The notes under the pieces were generated by a model. That model was given only the letters and a program-made list of their open reading frames with translations, ran no database searches and had not been told where the DNA came from. A stretch of 39,054 nucleotides of DNA from CAYJBP01 sp964368605 (GTDB lineage: Bacteria > Bacillota > Dehalobacteriia > UBA4068): the NCBI GenBank assembly GCA_964368605.1, contig CAYJBP010000008.1, positions 1-39,054 on the forward strand, given 5' to 3'. Positions 23,078 through 30,975 of the stretch are shown here, piece after piece (position 1 is the stretch's first letter; each line of letters opens with the position of its first letter). The position numbers were made by a program, and so were the translations under genes.

Positions 23078-24796
23078 ATGGCAAATGCAGAAGTTTTATA
23101 CTCGGTTAAGGCTCAACGTGGCGACACTTTACGCTGCAAGGGCTGGAAGCAAGAAACTATTTTAAGAATGCTCGAAAACAATATGGAAAATGCCGAAATT
23201 CCGGAATTATTGATTATTTACGGTGGTAATGGTAAATGCGCCCGTAACTGGGAATCTTATCATGCTATTGTTAAGTCTTTAAAAGAATTGGAAAATGATG
23301 AAACTTTAGTAGTTCAATCCGGTATGCCGGTTGCTATTTTCCGCACTCATGAATTAGCTCCTCGTGTAGTTATGGCCACCACCAATATCATGAAGGCAAC
23401 CTGGGAAACCTTCTATGATTTACAAGATAAAAACTTAACCATGTTTGCAAATTATACCGCAGCTCCTTGGGAGTATATCGGTACTCAGGGCGTTATCCAA
23501 GGTACATTCGAAACCTTGTCGGCTATCGCCATTAAGAGCTTTAACAACGATTTAGCAGGCCGCATCTACTTAACCGCCGGTGCCGGCGGCATGGGTGGTA
23601 ATCAAACTTGGGCCATGAAAATGCATGGCGGCGTAGCCATTGTTGTTGATGCCGATGAAAGAATCATCAAAAGACGTATCGAAAAGAATTATATGGATAA
23701 AATGGTTTATTCCTTGGACGAAGCCATTGAGCTTGCCAAAGAAGCTGCCGCTAAAAAAGAGCCTTTGGGCATCGGCGTAGTTGGTAATGCTGCCGACTTA
23801 TTCGAAGAAGTTGTAAAGCGTGACGACTTCCTTCCCGATATCTGCAGCGAAATGTGCCCCTGCCATGACCCGATTTCCTATATTCCTTCCGGTTATACCG
23901 GCGAAGAGGCTGATGAGTATCGTGGCCGCGATCGTATCGCTTATTTAAAAGATGCTCGCGAAACCATGAAGCGTCAATTAAGAGCCATGATTGCCTTAAA
24001 GAAAAAAGGCGTTGAGGTATTCGAATATGGTACCAGTATCCGTAAAGAGTGTATGGATGCCGGCATGCCTAAAGAAGAAGCCAATCAAATCGAAGGTTTC
24101 GTAGCTGCTTATATTCGTCCTTTATTCTGCGAAGGCCGTGGTCCTTTCCGCTGGACTTGTGTTTCCGGCGAAGCTTCCGACCTTGCTCGCTTAGATGATT
24201 TGGCCTTAGAAATCTGCGCCGGCGACCCCTTGGTAGAGCGTTGGATTAAATTGGCTCGTCAACATTTGCCGATCGAAGCTTTACCGGCACGTATTTGCTA
24301 TATGGGCTTTGGTCAGCGCAAGCGCTTTGCTTTAGCCGTTAATGAATTGATTGCTAAAGGCGAAGTAAAAGGCCCGGTTGGCTTCTCGCGCGATAACTTG
24401 GATTCCGGTTCTATCGTTAACCCCACCTTCGAATCCGAAAATATGCTTGATGGCGGCGATTTAATCTCCGACTGGCCTTATCTAAATGCGCTGCTTAACT
24501 GCGCTGCTATGTGCGATTTAATTGCTATCCAAGCTAACTACTCGATGGGTGAGGCCGTTCATACCGGCGTAACCATGATTGCCGATGGTAGCGAAGATGC
24601 CGCTTTACGTTTATCCAGAGCTATGGTTGTCGATTCCGGTATCGGTGTTGTGCGCCATGCCCAAGCCGGCTATCAAATTGCTCGTGATGTTTGCGAAGGC
24701 AAAGGCAAGCTTACCGAAGAAGGCATCAAAATTCCGCTTTGGTGGGAGCCGGCCGATAAAGTTACCTTTGGTCCTAAAGGCGTACATGTACGCTAA
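23078..24796 (+). CDS. hutU: Urocanate hydratase (divergent clade)
   Basis: A 572-residue NAD+-dependent enzyme turning urocanate into imidazolone propionate, the second step of histidine degradation. Conserved features are KGWKQE, YGGNGKCARNW, VQSGMPVAIFRTH, the TAGAGGMGG nucleotide-binding loop, and active-site Cys407 in LPARICYMGFG. The LDSGS and LNALLN segments are also kept. Unusual: the FHHGGGVGMGYS segment I know from B. subtilis and P. putida is replaced by AIQANYSMGEAVHTG (483-497). AAGGAGG lies before ATG. First gene of the rightward hut block, facing away from the regulator. HutH is not in the window. Confidence 0.93.
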   Translation: MANAEVLYSVKAQRGDTLRCKGWKQETILRMLENNMENAEIPELLIIYGGNGKCARNWESYHAIVKSLKELENDETLVVQSGMPVAIFRTHELAPRVVMATTNIMKATWETFYDLQDKNLTMFANYTAAPWEYIGTQGVIQGTFETLSAIAIKSFNNDLAGRIYLTAGAGGMGGNQTWAMKMHGGVAIVVDADERIIKRRIEKNYMDKMVYSLDEAIELAKEAAAKKEPLGIGVVGNAADLFEEVVKRDDFLPDICSEMCPCHDPISYIPSGYTGEEADEYRGRDRIAYLKDARETMKRQLRAMIALKKKGVEVFEYGTSIRKECMDAGMPKEEANQIEGFVAAYIRPLFCEGRGPFRWTCVSGEASDLARLDDLALEICAGDPLVERWIKLARQHLPIEALPARICYMGFGQRKRFALAVNELIAKGEVKGPVGFSRDNLDSGSIVNPTFESENMLDGGDLISDWPYLNALLNCAAMCDLIAIQANYSMGEAVHTGVTMIADGSEDAALRLSRAMVVDSGIGVVRHAQAGYQIARDVCEGKGKLTEEGIKIPLWWEPADKVTFGPKGVHVR

Positions 24797-24808
24797 ACCA
24801 AATTATAC

Positions 24809-24885
24809 TTGTAATAGGCTAAAAAATAGTTTATAATATAATAGTATTAAATTTCAGGCAAAAACTGCTTAGCGGTTTTTGCCTG
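24809..24885 (+). promoter_or_regulatory. Internal promoter and leader hairpin before hutI
   Basis: TTGTAA (24809-24814) and TATAAT (24832-24837) are 17 bp apart, giving hutI its own promoter just after hutU. About 11 bases into that transcript is a stable hairpin, CAGGCAAAAAC (24855-24865) with GTTTTTGCCTG (24875-24885). It has only a weak U run, so it may end hutU transcription partially or stabilise the hutI message. Confidence 0.55.
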
Positions 24886-24920
24886 TGGTTTATCTAAATC
24901 CAAAAAAACCGAGGTGACTT

Positions 24921-26165
24921 ATGCAAAATATTTTAATTAAAAATGCCGCCAGCGTATTAACAATGAGCGGTGCCAAAACCGGCGAAATAGGCCAATTAAA
25001 AGATACTTCGCTATGGATTAAAGATGGCATTATCCAAGCCATTGGTAGCGATGAAGAAATTAGCACCCTAATTAAAGACGAAAGATTAGATGCGATGATC
25101 GACGGCCATGGCAAAACGGTTTTGCCCGGCTTTGTCGATTGCCATACCCATGTATTATTTGGCCAATCCAGGGTAGCCGAATATGCAGTTAAACTTACCG
25201 ATACCAATCCCGAAACTTTGGCTAAAATGGGTATCGAAACAGGTATTTATGCCTCGGTTAATTTAACCCGTTCTTTATCGGCGCCGGAAATTTTGGCTCA
25301 AACCGAGCGCAGGCTAATAGCCATGCTTTTAAGCGGTTCTACCACGGTAGAAAGCAAAAGTGGCTATGCCTTAACAGCCCCCGGCGAGATTAATATGCTC
25401 TATATGAATCAAACCCTTAACGAAAGGTTGCCGCTGGATATAATCTCTACCTTTTTGGGTGCCCATGGTTGGCCTGCCGATATGAGTAAGGCCGATTATA
25501 TCAAAGTTTTAACCGAGCAAATGATACCGCAAGTAGCGGCCGAAAAACTGGCTAAATTCTGCGATATTTGGTGCGATGATGGCTATTATACGGCCGAAGA
25601 ATCGGAGCTGGTGCTGGGCAAAGGTGCCGAATACGGCTTAATTCCCCGCATCCACACCGATGCTTATTCTTATGTGGGCGGCTCGGATTTGGCCATCAAG
25701 ATGAAAATGGCCTCGGCCGATCATTTAAACTATGCACCACCGGGCATGTTCGAGCGTTTGGCGGCGGCCGATGTGGTAGGCGTATTTTTGCCGGCCACCG
25801 AGTTTGCGGTAAATCATCCTTTACCTGCTAAGCCAGCCGAGATGATTAAAGCCGGCATGACTTTAGCCTTAGCCAGCAATTGCTGCCCCGGTAGCTGGGT
25901 AGAAAGCATGCAATTTGTAATAGTATTGGCCTGCCGCCTATATGGCCTAAGCCCCGAGCAAGCCTTACATGCCGCCACTTATGGTGGTGCTAAAGCCTTG
26001 CGTCTAGAGGATAGAGGCTGCCTAAAAGTGGGTGCTAAAGCCGATATTCAGGTATGGCAAACCGATAATTATCAAGATGTTACCTACAAGTATGGCGCCA
26101 ACTTGGTAGAAACCGTGCTTAAAGATGGCAAAATAGTAGTACATCGTGGTAAATTGATTGGTTAA
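24921..26165 (+). CDS. hutI: Imidazolonepropionase
   Basis: A 414-residue amidohydrolase that opens imidazolone propionate to N-formimino-L-glutamate, the third step of histidine degradation. Zinc ligands His75 and His77 (DCHTHVLF) and His245 (RIHTDAYS) are present, as are ESKSGYAL and ADHLNY. The C-terminal QTDNYQDVTYKYG matches the B. subtilis enzyme. However, the aspartate expected in TD.NPGS is Asn320 (SNCCPGS, codon AAT at 25878). That Asp is a metal ligand and catalytic base in the superfamily. GAGGTGA lies before ATG. Activity of this copy is therefore worth testing. Confidence 0.92.
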   Translation: MQNILIKNAASVLTMSGAKTGEIGQLKDTSLWIKDGIIQAIGSDEEISTLIKDERLDAMIDGHGKTVLPGFVDCHTHVLFGQSRVAEYAVKLTDTNPETLAKMGIETGIYASVNLTRSLSAPEILAQTERRLIAMLLSGSTTVESKSGYALTAPGEINMLYMNQTLNERLPLDIISTFLGAHGWPADMSKADYIKVLTEQMIPQVAAEKLAKFCDIWCDDGYYTAEESELVLGKGAEYGLIPRIHTDAYSYVGGSDLAIKMKMASADHLNYAPPGMFERLAAADVVGVFLPATEFAVNHPLPAKPAEMIKAGMTLALASNCCPGSWVESMQFVIVLACRLYGLSPEQALHAATYGGAKALRLEDRGCLKVGAKADIQVWQTDNYQDVTYKYGANLVETVLKDGKIVVHRGKLIG

Positions 26166-26333
26166 TAATTTTGAATATTAACTAAAAAGCTGCCGCTAGT
26201 TCTGCCCTAAATATGCTGTATATGGTGGGCAATCAGCTTAATTATTTTAATTTTCTGTCTTTAGAGGAAAAAAAGATTTAATGACTAAATAACTATTAGT
26301 TTTAAAAACAAACCTATTTGAGGAGGAAGTTTA

Positions 26334-27209
26334 ATGAAAGTTTTATTAGGAGAAGTAAATATCAGCGAAGGCAGCAATATGCAAACCTTAGATGCTTGTA
26401 AAGCTGCTGTTTTAAGTGTAGAAGGTGTGGAATTAATCGATTTTAATGCCGATGCCGACCATAATCGTACCGTATTTACCTTTAAAGGTGAGGCCTATGA
26501 TGTTTTGGAGGCTGCTAAAAGATTAGCCCAAAAGGCTATCGAATTAATCGATATGACCACTCATACCGGCAGCCATCCTCGTATGGGTGCTGTGGATGTT
26601 GCTCCTTTTATCCCGGTTAAAGGCATCGAAGTTGCCGAAGCCGTGGAAATTGCCAAGCAATTTGGCGCTTATGTAGGCAGCCTAGGCATGCCGGTATTTT
26701 ATTATGAAGAAGCCGCTACCTGCGAAGCTCGCAAAAGCTTAGTGGCTATCCGCAAAGGCCAATACGAAGCCTTAGCCGAAAAAATGACCAAGCCCGAGTG
26801 GAAGCCTGATGAAGGCCCTCATGCCTTTGTACCCAAAAGCGGCGCTATGGTAACCGGCGTTCGTTTCCCCTTATTAGCCTTTAATATCAATTTCCGCACC
26901 GAAGATATTGATGCTGTTAAAAAGATTGTTTCTATGGTAAGGGGTGCTGCCGGCGGTTATCAGCATGTACGCGCTATTGCCCTACCTTTAGAAGATAAAA
27001 AGATGGTTCAATTATCGATGAACTTAACCAATTATGAAAAAACCCCAATTCATCGTGTATTCGAAACTATTAAAAGCGAAGCTAATGCCTTAAACTTGGT
27101 TATCGATAGCAGCGAATTAGTAGGCCCGGTACCGGTTTATGCCTTCGAAGATTTGCTAAAATTCTATATCAAATTAGACGGCTTTTCGATGGAGCAAGTT
27201 TATGTTTAA
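26334..27209 (+). CDS. ftcD: Glutamate formimidoyltransferase (formiminotransferase domain only)
   Basis: A 291-residue enzyme that moves the formimino group of formiminoglutamate to tetrahydrofolate, releasing glutamate. The domain opens with EVNISEGSN, then DADHNRTVFTF, and HTGSHPRMGAVDVAPFIPV, which carries the catalytic histidine region; VRAIALPLEDK and NLTNYEKTP are in the C-terminal half. It is the single-domain bacterial form, without the cyclodeaminase (FchA), which is not in the window. GAGGAGG lies before ATG. It follows hutI after 168 bases in which I see no gene. Together with hutU and hutI this gives the THF-dependent branch of histidine breakdown. Confidence 0.94.
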   Translation: MKVLLGEVNISEGSNMQTLDACKAAVLSVEGVELIDFNADADHNRTVFTFKGEAYDVLEAAKRLAQKAIELIDMTTHTGSHPRMGAVDVAPFIPVKGIEVAEAVEIAKQFGAYVGSLGMPVFYYEEAATCEARKSLVAIRKGQYEALAEKMTKPEWKPDEGPHAFVPKSGAMVTGVRFPLLAFNINFRTEDIDAVKKIVSMVRGAAGGYQHVRAIALPLEDKKMVQLSMNLTNYEKTPIHRVFETIKSEANALNLVIDSSELVGPVPVYAFEDLLKFYIKLDGFSMEQVYV

Positions 27210-27259
27210 GCTATAAGCTTAAATATCTGCCAAGCAAACTAAAAATACCCCCCAACCAC

Positions 27260-27288
27260 TTGACGTGCTGGGGGATATCTGATATAAT
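27260..27288 (+). promoter_or_regulatory. Promoter of the antisense-type small RNA
   Basis: TTGACG (27260-27265) and TATAAT (27283-27288) are 17 bp apart, near-consensus, with no coding sequence downstream before a terminator. Confidence 0.8.
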
Positions 27289-27294
27289 TTATTT

Positions 27295-27382
27295 AAGTAG
27301 GATTGCTGCTTTTGGTTGGGCGGCTAGTCCGAAAAAAATTGGGATAAACCGCTTAAATTACCAAATTTAAGCGGTTTTGTCA
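27295..27382 (+). ncRNA. Small RNA convergent on the toxin gene (candidate antitoxin)
   Basis: Predicted from a strong promoter, an approximately 85-nt untranslated stretch and a 14-bp terminator stem. It runs towards the 27-codon toxin on the other strand, and the 3' ends of the two RNAs overlap in the shared terminator. Its 5' part carries AGGATTGC and GGTTGGGCGGCTAG, which resemble the start of the toxin message (AGGATTGC, GTTAGGCGGTTGG). The layout recalls RNA II of Fst/par type I systems. The start site is estimated from the -10. Confidence 0.65.
27346..27378. terminator. Shared bidirectional terminator of the toxin/antitoxin pair
   Basis: A perfect 14-bp stem, AAACCGCTTAAATT (27346-27359) with its complement (27364-27377), 4-nt loop. 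T runs on both sides are short. It lies between the converging small RNA and toxin transcripts and 5 bases past the toxin stop codon. Confidence 0.8.
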
Positions 27383-27466
27383 TTATTTCCTAGGTTTATA
27401 CAAACACAAGGTAATAATTCCGATAACTACTAAGCAAAACTGAAACAGCTCGCTATATGTAATCAT
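27383..27466 (-). CDS. Putative holin-like type I toxin, 27 aa
   Basis: A 27-codon gene, shorter than usual gene-finder limits. The product begins MITYSELFQF, continues with one hydrophobic helix (CLVVIGIITLCLY) and ends KPRK, the shape of small single-helix membrane toxins of the Fst/holin-like (Hol_Tox) kind in Bacillota, which depolarise the membrane when overproduced. GGGAGGTG lies 8 bases before the ATG at 27466; another ATG at 27472 is too close to it. The message has its own near-consensus promoter and a leader of about 50 nt. A convergent small RNA is the likely antitoxin. Confidence 0.75.
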   Translation of the reverse strand: MITYSELFQFCLVVIGIITLCLYKPRK

Positions 27467-27522
27467 GGGCATCACCTCCCTTTACAGGAAGTGACCAACC
27501 GCCTAACTGCAATCCTGTGTAG

Positions 27523-27552
27523 ATTATAGCATATTTGTGGATATTTTGTCAA
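27523..27552 (-). promoter_or_regulatory. Promoter of the holin-like toxin
   Basis: On the minus strand TTGACA (27547-27552) and TATAAT (27523-27528) are 18 bp apart, a perfect pair of hexamers, about 57 bases before the toxin start codon. Confidence 0.8.
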
Positions 27553-27588
27553 AACGGCAAATTTTTTTAAAAAAGTTGCTAAAAACTA

Positions 27589-27715
27589 TTGCAATTTGGG
27601 CTTATATATTGTATGATTATTTGTGGCACAAAATACACACGGTGTGGTTTATTTGCCCCAGTGCCGTAATTGCGGTGGGTAAAATTTAAGCGCCGGTGGA
27701 AAACAAATTTGAGGA
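27589..27715 (+). promoter_or_regulatory. rpsB promoter and structured leader
   Basis: TTGCAA (27589-27594) and TATGAT (27612-27617), 17 bp apart, start a roughly 100-nt leader. It contains CACACGGTGTGG, GCCCCAGTGCCG and GCGCCGGTGGA, G/C-rich elements unlike the surrounding DNA and reminiscent of rpsB leaders through which protein S2 represses its own synthesis. The autoregulatory reading is inferred. Confidence 0.55.
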
Positions 27716-27724
27716 GGAACTAAA

Positions 27725-28477
27725 ATGGCAGTAATTTCAATGAAGCAACTTTTAGAAGCAGGGGTGCATTTTGGGCATCAAACCCGTCGCTGGAACCCCA
27801 AAATGGGCAAGTATATCTTTACCGAGCGTAATGGTATCTATATTATCGACCTGCAAAAAACCGTTCACAAGGTGGACGAGGCTTACAATTTCATCCGTTC
27901 GGTTGCCGCCGAAGGCAAATCCGTACTATTTGTAGGCACCAAAAAACAAGCTCAAGATTCGATCAAAGAAGAAGCTATCCGTAGCGGCCAATACTTTGTT
28001 AACGAGCGTTGGTTGGGCGGCATGCTTACCAACTTCCCCACCATTCAAAAGCGTATTGATTATTTACGCTCTTTAGAAAAAATGGAAGAAGATGGCACCT
28101 TCGATTTATTACCCAAAAAAGAAGTATCCCAGCTTAGAGGCGAAAAGGCTAAATTAGAGCGCTTTTTAGGCGGGATTAAAGATATGCGTCGTTTGCCCGG
28201 GGCTTTATTTGTTGTAGACCCCCGCAAAGAGCGTATTGCCATTGCCGAAGCCCGTTTGCTTAAAATCCCGATTGTAGCGATTGTAGATACCAACTGCGAT
28301 CCCGACGAAGTGGATTATGTTATCCCCGGTAATGATGATGCGATTCGTGCCGTTAAATTATTATCTGCCAAAATGGCCGATGCTATTATCGAAGCCCGTC
28401 AAGGCATGGATGCTGTAGAAGCCGAAGCCCAGGTAGATAATAGTGCCGACGAAATGGCTAAAGTAGACGAAGCATAA
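27725..28477 (+). CDS. rpsB: 30S ribosomal protein S2
   Basis: A 250-residue uS2, normal for Bacillota. It opens with MKQLLEAGVHFGHQTRRWNPKM, then FVGTKKQAQDSI, the WLGGMLTNF signature, and VDTNCDPDEVDYVIPGNDDAIRAV. The acidic C-terminal tail is short. GAGGAGG lies before ATG. First gene of rpsB-tsf-pyrH-frr, the common bacterial order. Confidence 0.98.
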   Translation: MAVISMKQLLEAGVHFGHQTRRWNPKMGKYIFTERNGIYIIDLQKTVHKVDEAYNFIRSVAAEGKSVLFVGTKKQAQDSIKEEAIRSGQYFVNERWLGGMLTNFPTIQKRIDYLRSLEKMEEDGTFDLLPKKEVSQLRGEKAKLERFLGGIKDMRRLPGALFVVDPRKERIAIAEARLLKIPIVAIVDTNCDPDEVDYVIPGNDDAIRAVKLLSAKMADAIIEARQGMDAVEAEAQVDNSADEMAKVDEA

Positions 28478-28519
28478 ATTATAATCAATCTAAATTAATA
28501 ACATTTTAGGAGGATAAAA

Positions 28520-29170
28520 ATGGCTCAGATAACTGCACAAATGGTTAAAGAATTAAGAGAAAGAACCGGCGCCGGTATGATGGATTGCAAAAAAGCCTTG
28601 GCCGAATCGGCAGGCGATACCGAAAAAGCCGTTGATTATTTACGCGAAAAAGGCTTAGCCGCCGCTGCTAAAAAAGCCGGCCGCATTGCAGCCGAAGGTT
28701 TAGTAGAATCGTATATTCATGGTGGTGGCCGTATTGGCGTTTTGGTAGAAGTTAACTGCGAAACCGACTTTGTTGCCAAAACCCCCGAATATAAAGAGTT
28801 TTGCCGCGATATTGCCATGCAAATTGCTGCTTCTAATCCGGAATATGTTCGTCGCGAAGAAGTTCCGGCCGAAGTTGTTGAGCATGAGCGTGCTATTGCT
28901 AAGGCTCAAGCCTTAAATGATGGCAAACCGGAAAAAATCATCGATAAAATCATGGATGGCCGTATCGAAAAATACTATAAAGAAGTTTGCCTTATGGAGC
29001 AAACCTTTATTAAAGACGGCGACAAAACCGTTAATGATGTGGTAACCGAAAAGGTTGCCAAAATTGGCGAAAACATCTCTATTCGTCGCTTTGCCCGTTT
29101 TGCCGTTGGCGAAGGCATCGAGAAAAAAGAGAGCAACTTGGCCGAAGAAGTGGCCGCAATGCAAAAATAA
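28520..29170 (+). CDS. tsf: Translation elongation factor Ts
   Basis: A 216-residue guanine nucleotide exchange factor for EF-Tu. The N-terminal UBA-like helix bundle has LRERTGAGMMDCKKAL; the core begins GLVESYIHGGGRIGVLVEVNCETDFVA with the TDFVA contact to EF-Tu. It is of the short type, with one core subdomain reduced relative to the about 283-residue E. coli protein, as in many Clostridia. AGGAGG lies before ATG. A hairpin follows before pyrH. Confidence 0.97.
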   Translation: MAQITAQMVKELRERTGAGMMDCKKALAESAGDTEKAVDYLREKGLAAAAKKAGRIAAEGLVESYIHGGGRIGVLVEVNCETDFVAKTPEYKEFCRDIAMQIAASNPEYVRREEVPAEVVEHERAIAKAQALNDGKPEKIIDKIMDGRIEKYYKEVCLMEQTFIKDGDKTVNDVVTEKVAKIGENISIRRFARFAVGEGIEKKESNLAEEVAAMQK

Positions 29171-29174
29171 TTTT

Positions 29175-29210
29175 ATAAGGCGGAGTATTTAATTGCTTCG
29201 CCTTATTTTA
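29175..29210 (+). terminator. Hairpin between tsf and pyrH
   Basis: ATAAGGCG (29175-29182) pairs with CGCCTTAT (29199-29206), followed by TTTATAG. The U run is short, so it may only reduce readthrough from rpsB-tsf into pyrH-frr. Confidence 0.6.
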
Positions 29211-29248
29211 TAGTATTGGTGCTTGCAATAGTTAAGGGAGGTGTAGCA

Positions 29249-29986
29249 ATGACAGAACATGAAAAGTCGAAGTTTAAGCGGGTGATTTTAAAAATCAGCG
29301 GCGAATCCCTAGCCGGTGATGCCGGTTATGGTATCGAGCAGCAAACCTTGGCCCATATTGCCCGTCAATTACAGGAAGTAAATGAGCTGGGTGTAGAGGT
29401 GGCCATTGTAGTTGGTGGCGGCAATATTTGGCGCGGTATCGCCGGCAGCGATCAGGGAATGGATCGAGCTACGGCCGATTATATGGGTATGCTGGCTACA
29501 ATTATGAATTCCCTGGCTTTGCAAGATGCCCTGGAAACCAATGGCGTGCCCTCGCGCGTGCAAACCGCAATCGAGATGCGTCAGGTGGCCGAGCCCTATA
29601 TCAGACGCCGTGCCATTCGTCATCTGGAAAAAAAGCGGATTGTAATCTTTTCTTCCGGTACCGGCAATCCCTACTTCTCTACCGATACCACCGCTGCTTT
29701 AAGGGCGGCCGAAATCGGTGCCGAGGTTATCTTGATGGCTAAAAAAGTAGATGGTGTATATGATAGCGATCCTAAAATTAACCCCAATGCCAAGTTTTTT
29801 GATCATCTTACCTATTTAGATATCTTAAACAAGGGCTTAAAGGTAATGGATTCTACCGCTACATCTTTATGCATGGATAATAAAATACCCTTAGTGGTCT
29901 TTAATATTAATGGTAATGGCAATATTAAAAGAGCCGTTTTAGGCGAAAAAATAGGAACTTATGTAGGAGGCGATAATCATGATTAA
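29249..29986 (+). CDS. pyrH: UMP kinase PyrH
   Basis: A 245-residue amino-acid-kinase-fold enzyme that phosphorylates UMP to UDP for pyrimidine nucleotide synthesis. Motifs: VILKISGESL near the start, IVVGGGNIWRG, DYMGMLATIMN, and TDTTAALRAAEIGAEV for UMP and ATP binding. The start is the ATG at 29249, behind AGGGAGGTG; the frame is open further up but lacks a site. Its stop overlaps the frr start by 8 bases, so the two are translationally coupled. Confidence 0.97.
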   Translation: MTEHEKSKFKRVILKISGESLAGDAGYGIEQQTLAHIARQLQEVNELGVEVAIVVGGGNIWRGIAGSDQGMDRATADYMGMLATIMNSLALQDALETNGVPSRVQTAIEMRQVAEPYIRRRAIRHLEKKRIVIFSSGTGNPYFSTDTTAALRAAEIGAEVILMAKKVDGVYDSDPKINPNAKFFDHLTYLDILNKGLKVMDSTATSLCMDNKIPLVVFNINGNGNIKRAVLGEKIGTYVGGDNHD

Positions 29987-30536
29987 GCAAGTACTCGATA
30001 ATGCAACAAACAAAATGGATAAAACCATCGATAATTTAGTGCGCGAATATACTACCTTAAGGGCAGGCCGTGCCAACCCTGCTTTACTCGATAATATTTT
30101 AGTCGATTTTTATGGCACACCTACCCCTATTAATCAAACATCTAATATTTCCTGCCCCGAACCACGCTTAATTTTGGTTCAACCTTGGGATAAAAATACT
30201 CTAGGCGCTATCGAAAAAGGTATTCTTAAATCCGATTTGGGTATTACCCCCAATAATGATGGTACTGTAATTCGTTTAAGCATTCCGCAGTTAACCGAGG
30301 AGCGCCGTAAAGAATTGGTTAAGGCTTGCGGCAAAAAGGCCGAAGAGGCCAAAGTGGCTATTCGCAATATTCGCCGCGACTTAAACGACGAAATCAAAGC
30401 CTTAGAAAAAGCTAAAGAAGTATCGGAAGACGAGAGCAAAAAGGCCTTAGACGATGCCCAAAAACTTACCGATAAATATATCAAAAAAACCGATGAAGCC
30501 TTAACTAAAAAAGAGGCAGAAATTATGGAAGTTTAA
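29979..30536 (+). CDS. frr: Ribosome recycling factor
   Basis: A 185-residue tRNA-mimicking protein that splits post-termination ribosomes together with EF-G. The long three-helix bundle and the LRAGRANPALLDNI, YYGTP-like FYGTPTPINQ, and PQLTEERRKELVK segments are all present and length is exact for the family. It overlaps pyrH by 8 bases. The next promoter begins at its stop codon, so it ends the operon. Confidence 0.98.
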   Translation: MIKQVLDNATNKMDKTIDNLVREYTTLRAGRANPALLDNILVDFYGTPTPINQTSNISCPEPRLILVQPWDKNTLGAIEKGILKSDLGITPNNDGTVIRLSIPQLTEERRKELVKACGKKAEEAKVAIRNIRRDLNDEIKALEKAKEVSEDESKKALDDAQKLTDKYIKKTDEALTKKEAEIMEV

Positions 30537-30565
30537 TTGACAATCTTCCAATCTTGATGTATTAT
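30537..30565 (+). promoter_or_regulatory. Promoter of the ferredoxin gene
   Basis: TTGACA (30537-30542), 17-bp spacer, TATTAT (30560-30565). It starts at the base after the frr stop codon. Confidence 0.78.
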
Positions 30566-30605
30566 GTAATTAGTTCTTTCACTATGCTGTAAAGGAGGTG
30601 TAATT

Positions 30606-30770
30606 ATGGCTTATGTTATCAGCGAAGAGTGCTTAGCTTGCGGCGCTTGCTTAGCAGAATGTCCCAGCGAGGCTATTCAAGAAGGTGATATTTATACCAT
30701 TACCGATGAGTGCATCGAATGTGGTGCATGTGTAGACGCATGTCCTGCCGGCGCTATCAGCGAGGGTTAA
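30606..30770 (+). CDS. 2[4Fe-4S] ferredoxin, clostridial type (54 aa)
   Basis: A 54-residue low-potential electron carrier. Two CX2CX2CX3CP motifs are complete: Cys9, 12, 15, 19 and Cys36, 39, 42, 46, each binding one [4Fe-4S] cluster, in the usual pseudo-twofold repeat. Such ferredoxins link pyruvate:ferredoxin oxidoreductase and [FeFe]-hydrogenase in anaerobes, which fits the HydE and HydG genes at 12107-14603. AAGGAGG precedes the ATG. It has its own promoter and a strong terminator, so it is monocistronic. Confidence 0.95.
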   Translation: MAYVISEECLACGACLAECPSEAIQEGDIYTITDECIECGACVDACPAGAISEG

Positions 30771-30782
30771 TCATAATTACCT

Positions 30783-30825
30783 AATAAGGCTGTGAGGGAT
30801 TTTTTCCTCACAGCCTTATTTTTTT
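30783..30825 (+). terminator. Terminator of the ferredoxin gene
   Basis: A 15-bp stem (30783-30797 with 30806-30820) is followed by a run of T to 30825; it lies 12 bases past the stop codon. Confidence 0.92.
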
Positions 30826-30975
30826 AGAAGCAACAATTAGCCACACCGTAATTCAGAGCATAGCTAAGAATCTTCCTCTGGCAATTTGACCACCAATCTT
30901 ATCTTCGGCCGCTATTCTTTTAGGCCGGCCATCTTTACCTCCCCCTAAAACAACTTAATAACCAAGGAGGGTTTT

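Noticed and set aside
26166..26333. Small gene between hutI and ftcD
   Set aside because: The only start with a ribosome-site-like sequence (near 26281) reads three codons before a stop; nothing else is supported.
30826..30975. Regulatory RNA before the acetyltransferase gene
   Set aside because: No convincing promoter or stable stem apart from a short GGCCG/CGGCC pairing; it looks like ordinary spacer.
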